Assembly: GCA_023388495.1 (NCBI GenBank) | Contig: JAEWGC010000034.1 | Span: 1 to 13,848 of the forward strand | Source of the DNA: Bacillota bacterium | GTDB taxonomy: Bacteria; Bacillota; Clostridia; Tissierellales; Tissierellaceae | DNA: 13,848 bases | Direction of reading: 5' to 3' | Part shown: piece by piece, positions 1-6,578 of the stretch | Layout: each line of letters begins with the position of its first letter | Position numbering within the stretch: the stretch's first letter is position 1 | The notes under the pieces: generated by a model | What the model saw: the letters and a program-made list of their open reading frames with translations, nothing else | The model's database searches: none | What the model was told of the DNA's origin: nothing | Translations under genes and position numbers: made by a program

Positions 1-33
1 ATTTCTTAAAACTTCTTTTCTTGCTGTTGACAT
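1..33 (-). CDS. 5' end of an unidentified leftward gene (cut by window edge)
   Basis: An ATG on the minus strand at 33-31 opens a frame reading MSTARKEVLRN up to the window edge, with no stop. A strong ribosome binding site AAAGGAG (minus strand, 47-41) sits 7 nt upstream of the ATG, which is why I accept such a short fragment as a true gene start. Eleven residues are too few to name a family; the basic, helical look fits many regulators and transporters. The ribosome binding site lies inside the 36-90 hairpin, so translation may be controlled by RNA folding. Confidence 0.55.
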   Translation of the reverse strand, partial: MSTARKEVLRN

Positions 34-35
34 AA

Positions 36-90
36 AAATGCTCCTTTCTGGTTTTAATCTTATTTTGATTCTTGCCAGAAAAGAGCATTT
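36..90 (-). promoter_or_regulatory. Hairpin that buries the ribosome binding site of the left-edge gene
   Basis: On the minus strand the arm at 90-75 pairs with the arm at 51-36: 16 positions, 15 Watson-Crick pairs and one mismatch (written on the plus strand, AAATGCTCCTTTCTGG against CCAGAAAAGAGCATTT). The loop is 23 nt (74-52). The 3' arm contains the AAAGGAG Shine-Dalgarno of the gene starting at 33, and five T residues follow the GC part of the stem. It could block ribosome access or act as a terminator/attenuator in the leader. No known riboswitch aptamer is recognised. Confidence 0.55.
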
Positions 91-132
91 ATTTTCACTT
101 AAGCACAGATTTAATTACAGTCCCAAATTATT

Positions 133-167
133 ACAAAAGCATTCAATTTATTATTGAATGCTTTTGT
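133..167. terminator. Perfect 15-bp hairpin, likely transcription terminator
   Basis: The arms ACAAAAGCATTCAAT (133-147) and ATTGAATGCTTTTGT (153-167) are perfectly complementary around a 5-nt loop. It lies 15 nt past the stop codon of the leftward S41 peptidase gene. The 3' arm ends in a TTTT run on either strand, so it may work in both directions, but the uridine tract after the stem is short and strength is uncertain. Confidence 0.7.
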
Positions 168-181
168 TGATTTATATCCTT

Positions 182-1405
182 TTAATTGTCATTAATAACT
201 GCTTGAATACACTCGTCCTTAGTAAAGTCTTTATTAGGTGTAGGATCTACTTGGATATGAGGAGTTGTTCTGGTTTCCATATTTATGGTGCCATCAGCAT
301 TCATACTCATTTCTATACTATATCTAATTACAAATTTACTTAGCCTTAAATAAAAAACTGGAATATCTTCAAAGGTTCTATCTCCACCTGTAGTTTCTCC
401 TACTAGTGTAGCAAATCCAGTATCCTTGGCAAATGAAGCAAACTTTTCAGCAGATGAAAAAACGCCACTATCAACTAATAAATAGACTTTACCATTAAAT
501 CCTATTTCCTCCAATGGATCTACCTGGATAGTATTTAACTTATAAAATTTAAAATCTGTTTTTATTTCTTCAGGGAATTGATTTAATATGCTTTCATCTA
601 AGTCATTAACAGTCCTTATATCTTTCAACTTATAAGTATCATATTTATTTCTAGTATTTTCTTTAAAGATAGAGTAATATTCGGCACTATGAGTTTCATC
701 TATTAGAAGTGCTACGATATTTTTCCAATAATCATCTAATCCGCCAGCATTGCCTCTTATATCAATAATTAGCTTTTCATAGTCTTCTACCTCTTTTAGA
801 AAATCTTTTATTCTAGCAAGATCCTCTTCAAAATGATAATAAGACATTGAGTTAATTTTCATATATGCAATTTCATTATCTACTAGGACTTTAGTTTCTA
901 ACGCAGGTTCTTTATCAAACTCAGCACTTCTTACGTCACCGTTAAAGTTATATCTATACATAACTCTAAAATCACCAAGAGCATCATTCCAATTTGGATA
1001 ATTAACCTTATAAAGATGCTTAAAAGTCTGGCCGGTAAGAATGCCAGTGTGAGGATTATGTAAATCACCTAATATCTTACTCATAGCTACAAGATATTCT
1101 GTATCTGTTTTTGTATTTTTGATCAATCTTTTATATTTGCTTTTATTTCCTAACCAATCTACATTATGTAATCTTTTATTTACCTCAAAAAAAGGATAAT
1201 TTTCTTTCAGGATATCATACATATATTCAAAGTCCTGAAGTTTCTCCTTGGTAGTCATACCAACTTCTATTACATCATAATAAGACGCCTCCTCTGCCTT
1301 TACATTAAACTCACTACGACTATTATAGATTCTTTCTAATGCAAATATTGCTAGTATTACTAGTAGAATAGTAGCAACAAGTTTCCTAGTTTGTTTTTTA
1401 CTCAT
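182..1405 (-). CDS. Membrane-anchored S41-family (C-terminal processing protease-like) serine peptidase
   Basis: A 407-residue protein. Residues about 9-24 form one hydrophobic segment after a basic MSKKQTRK start, so it is a signal anchor or signal peptide and the rest should be outside the cytoplasmic membrane. Residues 45-135 resemble the helical N-terminal region of S41B peptidases. The catalytic fold is marked by DIRGNAGG (215-222), the nucleophile motif FSSAE (316-320, Ser317 by alignment to the S-A-S-E motif of Prc/CtpA) and GETTGG (336-341). No PDZ domain is evident, and GETTGG in place of the lysine-bearing GKG motif points to the tricorn/IRBP-like branch. A nearby LGDLHNPHTG (112-121) is also typical of that branch. 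The ATG at 1405-1403 follows a ribosome binding site formed by a run of eight G (1418-1411). A sigma-H-like promoter lies at 1449-1477 and the terminator at 133-167. The substrate cannot be told from sequence. Confidence 0.85.
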   Translation of the reverse strand: MSKKQTRKLVATILLVILAIFALERIYNSRSEFNVKAEEASYYDVIEVGMTTKEKLQDFEYMYDILKENYPFFEVNKRLHNVDWLGNKSKYKRLIKNTKTDTEYLVAMSKILGDLHNPHTGILTGQTFKHLYKVNYPNWNDALGDFRVMYRYNFNGDVRSAEFDKEPALETKVLVDNEIAYMKINSMSYYHFEEDLARIKDFLKEVEDYEKLIIDIRGNAGGLDDYWKNIVALLIDETHSAEYYSIFKENTRNKYDTYKLKDIRTVNDLDESILNQFPEEIKTDFKFYKLNTIQVDPLEEIGFNGKVYLLVDSGVFSSAEKFASFAKDTGFATLVGETTGGDRTFEDIPVFYLRLSKFVIRYSIEMSMNADGTINMETRTTPHIQVDPTPNKDFTKDECIQAVINDN

Positions 1406-1448
1406 TAAGACCCCCCCCTAATTATTATTGATTTATCTCTAATAATAC

Positions 1449-1477
1449 TTATTCTACATCTTTTATGAAATTCCTCT
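1449..1477 (-). promoter_or_regulatory. Sigma-H-type promoter of the S41 peptidase gene
   Basis: On the minus strand, AGAGGAATT (1477-1469) and GTAGAATAA (1457-1449) are separated by 11 nt. This fits the sigma-H consensus RnAGGAwWW, 11-12 nt, RnnGAATww at every fixed position. The expected start site near 1443 would leave a leader of about 38 nt before the ATG. Confidence 0.65.
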
Positions 1478-1523
1478 ATTTATAGTAACTTTTTATTTGA
1501 AAATGTAAAATTAATTTAAAATA

Positions 1524-1552
1524 GAAGGAATTTAGAAAAATTTGTAGAATAA
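1524..1552 (+). promoter_or_regulatory. Sigma-H-type promoter of uvsE
   Basis: GAAGGAATT (1524-1532), an 11-nt spacer, and GTAGAATAA (1544-1552) match the sigma-H consensus at every fixed position. It faces away from the matching promoter of the S41 gene, with 46 nt between the two -35 elements. A sigma-A reading is also possible (TTTAGA, 17 nt, TAATAT, overlapping), so dual recognition cannot be excluded. Confidence 0.65.
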
Positions 1553-1597
1553 TTAATATACTAATAGATTATTACACAAGAGATAGGAGAGTATAGA

Positions 1598-2854
1598 ATG
1601 AAGATAGGATACGCATGTTTAACAGTAGGGGTTAGAGAAACAAACTTTAAATCTTGTACAATGAAAAATGCTAGGGAAGAAAATCTATTAGAGATAATAG
1701 AATATAATTTAAAATCATTAGAAAATATAATAGATTACAATATTCAAAATGGTATAAAACTTTTTAGAATAAGTTCTGACTTAATTCCATTTGGTTCAAG
1801 TGAAGTAAACGAAGTTCCATGGTGGGAAGTTTTTTCTTCACAATTATTTTTAATTGGAAATAAAATAAGAGAGTCAAATATACGGGTTTCAATGCACCCA
1901 GGACAATATACAGTATTGAACTCTCCAAACAAGGATGTAGTTTTAAGAGCCATAGAGGACTTGAATTATCACAATAGAGTTCTAGATAGCCTAGGAATAG
2001 GTAAAGAAGGTAAGATTATACTTCATATAGGTGGAGTTTATAATAATAAAGAAGAAGCCATGAAAAGCTTTATTAGAAACTTTAAATTACTTAGTAGAGA
2101 GGTGAAGGAAAGATTAGTGGTTGAAAATGATGACAAATCCTATAATATAGGAGAAGTCTTAGAAATAAGCAGAAGCATAGATGTTCCTGTAGTATTTGAT
2201 AATCTTCATAATGAAGTTTTACCCTATGATCCTTCAAAAGACGATTATTATTGGATAAGTCAATGTAAAAAAACTTGGAAAAAAGAAGATGGAACTCAAA
2301 AAATTCACTATTCACAGCAAGATAAAGTGAAAAGGCCAGGTGCACATTCAAATACAATAGGGATAACAAAATTTATGGATTTTATTAAAGGAATAAATCA
2401 TGAAATAGATATAATGCTTGAAGTTAAGGATAAGAACCTTTCTGCTATGAAATGTATTAATAGTATTTCAAAGGATAAGAGTATAACAGCTCTTGAGTTG
2501 GAATGGAGTAAATATAAGTACAATATATTAGAACATTCTAATTTACATTATAATAAGATTAGAGAGCTGCTTAAAAATAAAAAGGAATATCCTGTAATCC
2601 AATTTTATAATATTATAGAAGAAGCTTTAGATATGGAAGAAACAATAGGAAGCACCATCAATGCTATCCTCCATGTTTGGGGATATTTTAAAAACATATC
2701 AACAGAAAATGAAAAAAACAAATTTACGAAATTAATTGAAGAATATAAAGAGGGCAAGAAATCTAAGAATACAGTAAAAAGATTTTTATGGAAGATAGCT
2801 CTAAAATATGGAGAAGCTTATCTTTTGAATTCTTATTATTTTGACTTAGAGTAA
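1598..2854 (+). CDS. uvsE: UV damage endonuclease UvsE/UvdE with a C-terminal DUF1722 (YbgA)-like domain
   Basis: A 418-residue protein. Residues 1-290 are the UvdE TIM barrel: MKIGYACLTVG start, RISSDLIPFGS (57-67), SMHPGQYTVLNSPN (98-111), ILHIGG (141-146), VVENDD (174-179), VFDNLHN (199-205), IHYSQQ (236/237-241), RPGAHS (246-251) and IMLEVKDKN (272-280). His100, His143, Glu176, Asp201, His204, His238, His250 and Glu275 sit where the metal-binding residues of characterised UVDE enzymes fall. The family nicks DNA 5' to cyclobutane dimers, 6-4 photoproducts and some abasic sites in a light-independent repair route. Residues about 303-418 look like DUF1722: SKYKYNILEHSNLHY, LHVWGYFK (358-365), EEYKEGK, then AYLLNSYYF near the end. 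The ribosome binding site AGGAGA (1585-1590) is 7 nt from the ATG. The gene is monocistronic, convergent with the permease gene 22 bp away, and has a sigma-H-like promoter. Confidence 0.93.
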   Translation: MKIGYACLTVGVRETNFKSCTMKNAREENLLEIIEYNLKSLENIIDYNIQNGIKLFRISSDLIPFGSSEVNEVPWWEVFSSQLFLIGNKIRESNIRVSMHPGQYTVLNSPNKDVVLRAIEDLNYHNRVLDSLGIGKEGKIILHIGGVYNNKEEAMKSFIRNFKLLSREVKERLVVENDDKSYNIGEVLEISRSIDVPVVFDNLHNEVLPYDPSKDDYYWISQCKKTWKKEDGTQKIHYSQQDKVKRPGAHSNTIGITKFMDFIKGINHEIDIMLEVKDKNLSAMKCINSISKDKSITALELEWSKYKYNILEHSNLHYNKIRELLKNKKEYPVIQFYNIIEEALDMEETIGSTINAILHVWGYFKNISTENEKNKFTKLIEEYKEGKKSKNTVKRFLWKIALKYGEAYLLNSYYFDLE

Positions 2855-2876
2855 TTTAAAAAAAGAAATTTTATGA

Positions 2877-3800
2877 TTACATTATTATTTGTAGCAATAT
2901 AGGGACTGTAATTAAGGATAATAATGTAGTTATAGATACTAGAATAGCTGCATATTCTTTTTCCTTATTAAAACTTTCGGCAAATATTGAAGTCATAGCA
3001 GATGCTGGCATAGCAGTCATGATGATTACTGTATTCACAGCCTTTGATCTGTCTACCAGAAATATGGATATCAGGTATATTATTACAGGAATAATTACTA
3101 ATTTTGTAATGATTCCATAATACATTGTCCAATCCTTTAAATGATTTCCTATTTTAACATTTGAAAGAATAACTCCTATGATAATCATAGATAAGGGGCC
3201 TGTAATATTTCCTATCCCCTTTATACTAGAGGATAAAAAATTAGGTAATTGAATATCAAATATCATAATCATAATACCTATAAAAACTGCAATAATTGAA
3301 GGGTTTAACAACATTTTTTTGATTTCTTTATTTAATTCTTCTTTTCGTAAATTTCCTTTAAACAACATAAGTCCATATGTCCATACAAATATAACAAAAA
3401 ACATATTAAATATAGAACCGTATATAACGCCCTCTGCTCCATATAGTGAATTAAGTATTGGGAAACCAACGTATCCTGTATTAGTAAAGACATTAGCAAA
3501 ATGTAATATTGTTTTCTTATCATTTCTTACTGGAAATAGAAGTAAAGATGAAATAACTGTAACTATGATATAAGCTATAAAGCTATAATAAAAGGTATTT
3601 AAGACATTAAATTTAATGTTGTCATCATATGTAAAAATAAAAGAAGTAACAATCATAAAAGGTAATGCTATTTGTATTAAAATATCTGTAAGCCCTTTAT
3701 TTATTTTTTGAGTAATGATATTTGTTTTACTTCCATATACACCAACTAATATCATAATAAATAGAGATAGAACACTGTCCATAATAGCTGATATTTCCAA
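2877..3800 (-). CDS. AEC (auxin efflux carrier)-family permease
   Basis: A 307-residue, very hydrophobic protein with about ten membrane segments in two halves separated by a charged loop (about 148-165), the usual size and layout of bacterial AEC transporters such as malate permeases. The family motif NTGYVGFPIL (107-116) precedes the loop and MPASAMTSIFAE (264-275) lies in the second half. Members export or exchange organic anions; the substrate here is unknown. The start is TTG (3800-3798), chosen because a full AGGAGG (3813-3808) lies 7 nt upstream, whereas the first ATG is six codons further in and has no site. A TATAAT (3834-3829) in the palindrome at 3824-3835 could be its -10 element, without a good -35. 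There is no clear hairpin terminator between it and uvsE. Confidence 0.88.
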   Translation of the reverse strand: MEISAIMDSVLSLFIMILVGVYGSKTNIITQKINKGLTDILIQIALPFMIVTSFIFTYDDNIKFNVLNTFYYSFIAYIIVTVISSLLLFPVRNDKKTILHFANVFTNTGYVGFPILNSLYGAEGVIYGSIFNMFFVIFVWTYGLMLFKGNLRKEELNKEIKKMLLNPSIIAVFIGIMIMIFDIQLPNFLSSSIKGIGNITGPLSMIIIGVILSNVKIGNHLKDWTMYYGIITKLVIIPVIIYLISIFLVDRSKAVNTVIIMTAMPASAMTSIFAESFNKEKEYAAILVSITTLLSLITVPILLQIIM

Positions 3801-3823
3801 AGGAACACCTCCTCTTTACTTTG

Positions 3824-3835
3824 GTATAATTATAC
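3824..3835. promoter_or_regulatory. Perfect 12-bp palindrome GTATAATTATAC overlapping a -10 element
   Basis: The sequence is its own reverse complement and offers a TATAAT-like -10 on the minus strand, about 29-34 nt before the permease TTG start. It could be an operator or simply a symmetrical -10 box. No convincing -35 hexamer was found at 16-18 nt. Confidence 0.35.
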
Positions 3836-3868
3836 TATGTTTTAGGTTTGATTTTGCTACAAAACAGC

Positions 3869-3897
3869 TTAGATAGAAAGAGGAAATTATATATAAT
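3869..3897 (+). promoter_or_regulatory. Possible sigma-A promoter for the GNAT gene at 4002
   Basis: A perfect TATAAT (3892-3897) lies 17 nt after TTAGAT (3869-3874), a weak -35. It would give a leader of roughly 100 nt that includes a small frame (3910-3957) with its own AGGAGG. Confidence 0.35.
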
Positions 3898-3909
3898 ATA
3901 GGGTTATAA

Positions 3910-3957
3910 ATGTGTTTAATAGGAGGAAAAGTGAAATATCAGAAACGGTTATTTTGA
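3910..3957 (+). other. Tiny frame with an internal strong ribosome binding site, possible leader peptide or gene remnant
   Basis: An ATG at 3910 opens a 15-codon frame. Inside it, AGGAGG (3921-3926) stands 4 nt before an in-frame GTG (3931), giving an 8-residue peptide ending at TGA 3955-3957. A perfect ribosome binding site with no real gene behind it is unexpected; it may be a leader peptide for the acetyltransferase gene 44 nt downstream or the stump of a lost gene. Confidence 0.25.
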
Positions 3958-4001
3958 AACAATGAAGATAAAAAAATTAATATTATTAAGGGGGAATATT
4001 T

Positions 4002-4556
4002 ATGGAAATTGTAGCAGTTGGAAAATGTGTTGCAATAAGAAGACTAGAGATAGAGGATGTTCCACTATATACTAAGTGGTGGAATAATGGAGAACTAATG
4101 GCTTCTGTTGGATTTAAAAATGGACTAGGAATTACTGAAGAAAAATTATACCAAGAATTTACTAAGGAAATTATTGATATTGATAAGTATAGAAAAAGCC
4201 GAAGATATGTGGTTATAGATATCAAAAATAATAAGCCCATAGGTGAATTGGTTTATGGTCAATTGGATGTACAAGAAAGAAAGTGTAGAATTGGTATGAA
4301 AATATGTGATTTAACTTATCAAGGTAAGGGATATGGTAAGGATACCTTAATTACCTTTATGAACTATTTATATAATTACTTTGATTTGTTAAAAATTGAA
4401 ATAGATACATTAGCGGATAATATAAGAGCTCTATCTTTATATGAAAAAGTTGGATTTAAGGAAATTAAGTATGAACAGGATTTTTGGACAGATCCAGATG
4501 GTATTTCTCATGATGTAATATTTATGGAACTTCATAGAAGAGATTGGATATATTGA
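4002..4556 (+). CDS. GNAT-family N-acetyltransferase (RimJ/RimL-like)
   Basis: A 184-residue cytoplasmic protein of the usual single-domain GNAT length. The acetyl-CoA pyrophosphate loop is QGKGYG (107-112), preceded by the beta-4 strand KCRIGMKI (94-101). The later motif NIRALSLYEKVGFKE (140-154) is the classic C-terminal half of the fold. The N-terminal AIRRLEIEDVPLYTKWWNN (from residue 11) is typical of RimJ/RimL-type enzymes, which acetylate protein N-termini, aminoglycosides or other amines; the acceptor here cannot be predicted. The start ATG follows AAGGGGGAA (3988-3996). It is followed 43 nt later by the membrane HExxH gene in the same direction, so the two are probably co-transcribed. 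Confidence 0.9.
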   Translation: MEIVAVGKCVAIRRLEIEDVPLYTKWWNNGELMASVGFKNGLGITEEKLYQEFTKEIIDIDKYRKSRRYVVIDIKNNKPIGELVYGQLDVQERKCRIGMKICDLTYQGKGYGKDTLITFMNYLYNYFDLLKIEIDTLADNIRALSLYEKVGFKEIKYEQDFWTDPDGISHDVIFMELHRRDWIY

Positions 4557-4599
4557 GCAAATTAAAGTTATTAAAATAATTATTTTACAAGGTGAAATT

Positions 4600-5097
4600 A
4601 TGAAGAGTTATTTTAGAAGATATTTATACTCGATATTGGGTGCATTAACATATATTATTATTCATGAAGGGGTTCATATTATTCAAGCTAAAGCATTTGG
4701 TGTTTATGAAGGAATTCGTGTGCTCCCCATAGGAATAGAAGTCCTGATTGCAGAACCCCTTAGAATTTCAGGCTTAAAACTAGCTTCATTTTCAGGACTA
4801 AGTAGTGTGATTACAATAATAATAGGATATACTTTATTTATATTTACACCTAAAATACTTAAATTAAATAAACAGCCAATAAAAAACTACTTATACTATG
4901 CAACATTTGCTTTTCTGTTAATAGACCCAATATATATATCATTAATATCTTTTTTTGTAGGTGGAGATATAAATGGTATTTCCCTAGGATTAAATCTATC
5001 TTATATTACTATCAGATGTATTTACTTTGTCATTGCTATTTTTAATACTTATCTTGTATACAAAAAGCTATACCCTGCTTATGTTATAAAGCAATAA
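4600..5097 (+). CDS. Small integral membrane protein with HExxH motif, putative membrane zinc protease
   Basis: A 165-residue protein with about four hydrophobic segments (roughly 8-30, 63-83, 97-120, 131-155). The first contains HEGVH (22-26), an HExxH zinc motif placed within or at the edge of a membrane helix as in site-2-type (M50) and DUF3267-like proteins. A second pair of conserved-looking acidic positions follows, in LLIDP (106-110) and GGDIN (121-125), which could supply the third zinc ligand. The length is short for M50, and no LDG motif is present, so the exact family is unsure. The start has AAGGTG upstream of the ATG. No function is assigned; a role in membrane or envelope processing is inference only. 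Confidence 0.65.
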   Translation: MKSYFRRYLYSILGALTYIIIHEGVHIIQAKAFGVYEGIRVLPIGIEVLIAEPLRISGLKLASFSGLSSVITIIIGYTLFIFTPKILKLNKQPIKNYLYYATFAFLLIDPIYISLISFFVGGDINGISLGLNLSYITIRCIYFVIAIFNTYLVYKKLYPAYVIKQ

Positions 5098-5327
5098 TTG
5101 TATAGAAGAGTCCTCCGACAAATATATATAATCAAAAAAATATAGTATGGTGAAAAAACATCTAATTCATATGAAGATGACGTAACTTATTTTTTAATAA
5201 GTTCAACTAAATCAAATGGCTAAACAACATTTCCCGTTGATTTATAAATTGATTAATTGTTTTAGATAGGAAGAACCCTTAGTAAAAAGGAAGATTAGTT
5301 TAAATAAAGAATTAAAGGAGAATGAGG
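5098..5327. other. Gene-poor interval before the GNAT pseudogene
   Basis: No frame longer than about 17 codons with a ribosome binding site was seen. It holds the AT-rich hairpin at 5184-5203 and, on the minus strand, an ECF-promoter-like TGAACT/CGTC pair (5204-5178). Otherwise I see nothing assignable. Confidence 0.5.
5184..5203. terminator. AT-rich 8-bp hairpin, weak terminator candidate
   Basis: AACTTATT and AATAAGTT form a perfect 8-bp stem around a TTTT loop, 86 nt past the membrane-protein stop. There is no U-tract after the stem and only one G-C pair per arm, so terminator function is doubtful. Confidence 0.25.
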
Positions 5328-5511
5328 ATGATAAACTTTGATAACTTAGAAACTAATAGATTAATATTAAGAGAATTTATAGAAAGGGTAGCTGGAGAGA
5401 TTCACTGCTTTATGCTATTTTAGAAGATGAATACGTAAAATAGAAATTATCTTTACATTACTTATTGAAATAATAATTGCAGACGATTTACATAATAAAT
5501 GATATGGAGTG
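5328..5511 (+). pseudogene. Decayed GNAT acetyltransferase gene
   Basis: A good ribosome binding site (AAGGAG, 5315-5320) stands 7 nt before the ATG at 5328. The frame reads MINFDNLETNRLILREFIE, a textbook GNAT N-terminus, but the homology then shifts frame: WRDSLLYAILEDEYVK (from 5393) continues the expected alpha-1 region and stops at 5441-5443. In the third frame, EIIIADDLHNK then a TGA then YG (5467-5508) resembles the acetyl-CoA loop, with the TGA where a glycine codon is expected. So the gene has at least one frameshift, probably a deletion of the middle strands, and a nonsense change. The first two segments are convincing; the third is weaker. The three-frame decay and truncation mean no functional product. 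Confidence 0.75.
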
Positions 5512-5519
5512 TTAGGTTT

Positions 5520-6578
5520 ATGAAATTTTTAAGAAAAGCAGTAATAGTAACTTTAATAATATGTGTATTCAACATATTGTTTCTGCCAAGTAGGACACCA
5601 AAAATCAAAGGTGAAAATAGTGTATCAGTTATAGAAAAAGTTAAATTAGGTGGATTTGAACAAACTATTTTAATAAGAGGAAAGGATATTTCTAATCCAG
5701 TTTTACTTTTTTTACATGGGGGACCTGGTTATCCTCAAATATCATTTGCTCGTAAATACGAGAAAAAACTAGAGGATAACTTTGTCGTTGTCAATTGGGA
5801 CCAAAGAGGAGCTGGTATGTCTTATTCATCGAATATTCCAAAGGAATCCATGAATAGAGAGCAATTTATTGAAGATACAAAAGAACTTATTGATTATTTA
5901 TGCCAAAAGTATCAAAAAGAAAAAATATATATAGTAGGACATTCTTGGGGAACAGAACTTGGTTTGTATGTTATAGATAGATATCCAGAAAAGGTAGCCG
6001 CCTTTATAAGTGTTGGACAAGTCGTTAATGGAATGGAAAGCGAAGTGATTTCATATGACTATGTACTAGAAATGGCTAATAAGAATAATGATCAAAAAGC
6101 TCTAGATGATCTAATGAAAATAGGAAGACCGCCTTATAAAGATACTGTTGGGGATACTGCAAGACAGAGAAGATGGTTAGCTAAATATGAAGGTGTGGAA
6201 AAAAAAGTAAATACATTAAAAGATATTGTTTTAGGAAGTATCTTCTCACCTGAATATACTGGAATAGATGGAATAAGATTTGCTTTAGGTAATAAATTTT
6301 CTGCAGATGCAATGTGGGGGCAGAATAAAGATTTGGATTTTATAAGAGATATACCAGAAGTACAAGTACCTATTTACTTCTGTGCAGGTAGGTATGATTA
6401 TAACACTCCATCTGTGTTGATTGAAAAATACTATAATCAGATAATAGCTCCTAAAAAAGAGTTTATATGGTTTGAGGAATCCGCTCATTTTCCACTTTTT
6501 GAGGAAGAAGAGAAGTTTAATGAGCTAGTTATACAGATAAAAGATAAAGTTGAAAGTGAGGTTAATCATGGAAAGTAA
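5520..6578 (+). CDS. Membrane-anchored alpha/beta hydrolase, S33 proline iminopeptidase-like
   Basis: With the start at 5520 the protein is 352 residues. Residues about 3-22 form a single hydrophobic anchor after MKFLRK, so the catalytic domain is likely outside the membrane. HGGPG (66-70) is the oxyanion-hole motif of the S33 family, NWDQRGAGMS (92-101) the following conserved strand, GHSWG (140-144) the nucleophile elbow with Ser142, Asp293 in AGRYDYNTP the acid, and His323 in EESAHFPLFEE the base: a complete triad. The helical cap lies between about 170 and 280. S33 members hydrolyse N-terminal proline peptides or small esters/amides; specificity here is unknown. I prefer the ATG at 5520 over an in-frame ATG at 5499 because GGAG (5506-5509) precedes it and the earlier ATG has no site and overlaps the pseudogene tail. 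Its 3' end overlaps the next gene by 11 nt, implying coupled translation. Confidence 0.88.
   Translation: MKFLRKAVIVTLIICVFNILFLPSRTPKIKGENSVSVIEKVKLGGFEQTILIRGKDISNPVLLFLHGGPGYPQISFARKYEKKLEDNFVVVNWDQRGAGMSYSSNIPKESMNREQFIEDTKELIDYLCQKYQKEKIYIVGHSWGTELGLYVIDRYPEKVAAFISVGQVVNGMESEVISYDYVLEMANKNNDQKALDDLMKIGRPPYKDTVGDTARQRRWLAKYEGVEKKVNTLKDIVLGSIFSPEYTGIDGIRFALGNKFSADAMWGQNKDLDFIRDIPEVQVPIYFCAGRYDYNTPSVLIEKYYNQIIAPKKEFIWFEESAHFPLFEEEEKFNELVIQIKDKVESEVNHGK

Noticed and set aside
158..343. 61-residue plus-strand frame
   Set aside because: It lies mostly inside the S41 peptidase gene on the other strand and has no family-like sequence or ribosome binding site.
2855..2876. A-rich gap between convergent uvsE and permease genes as a terminator
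   Set aside because: No stem of useful length can be drawn in the 22 bases.
5178..5204. Minus-strand ECF-like promoter TGAACT, 17 nt, CGTC
   Set aside because: It overlaps the AT-rich hairpin, has different spacing from the sigma-gene promoter, and no minus-strand gene follows it.
5219..5272. 17-codon frame starting at the ATG near 5217
   Set aside because: No ribosome binding site and no recognisable similarity.
5286..5316. Sigma-H-like pair AAAGGAAGA, 11 nt, AAAGAATTA before the GNAT pseudogene
   Set aside because: Transcription would start at about 5319, inside the ribosome binding site, and the -35 has a mismatch; likely chance in AT-rich sequence.
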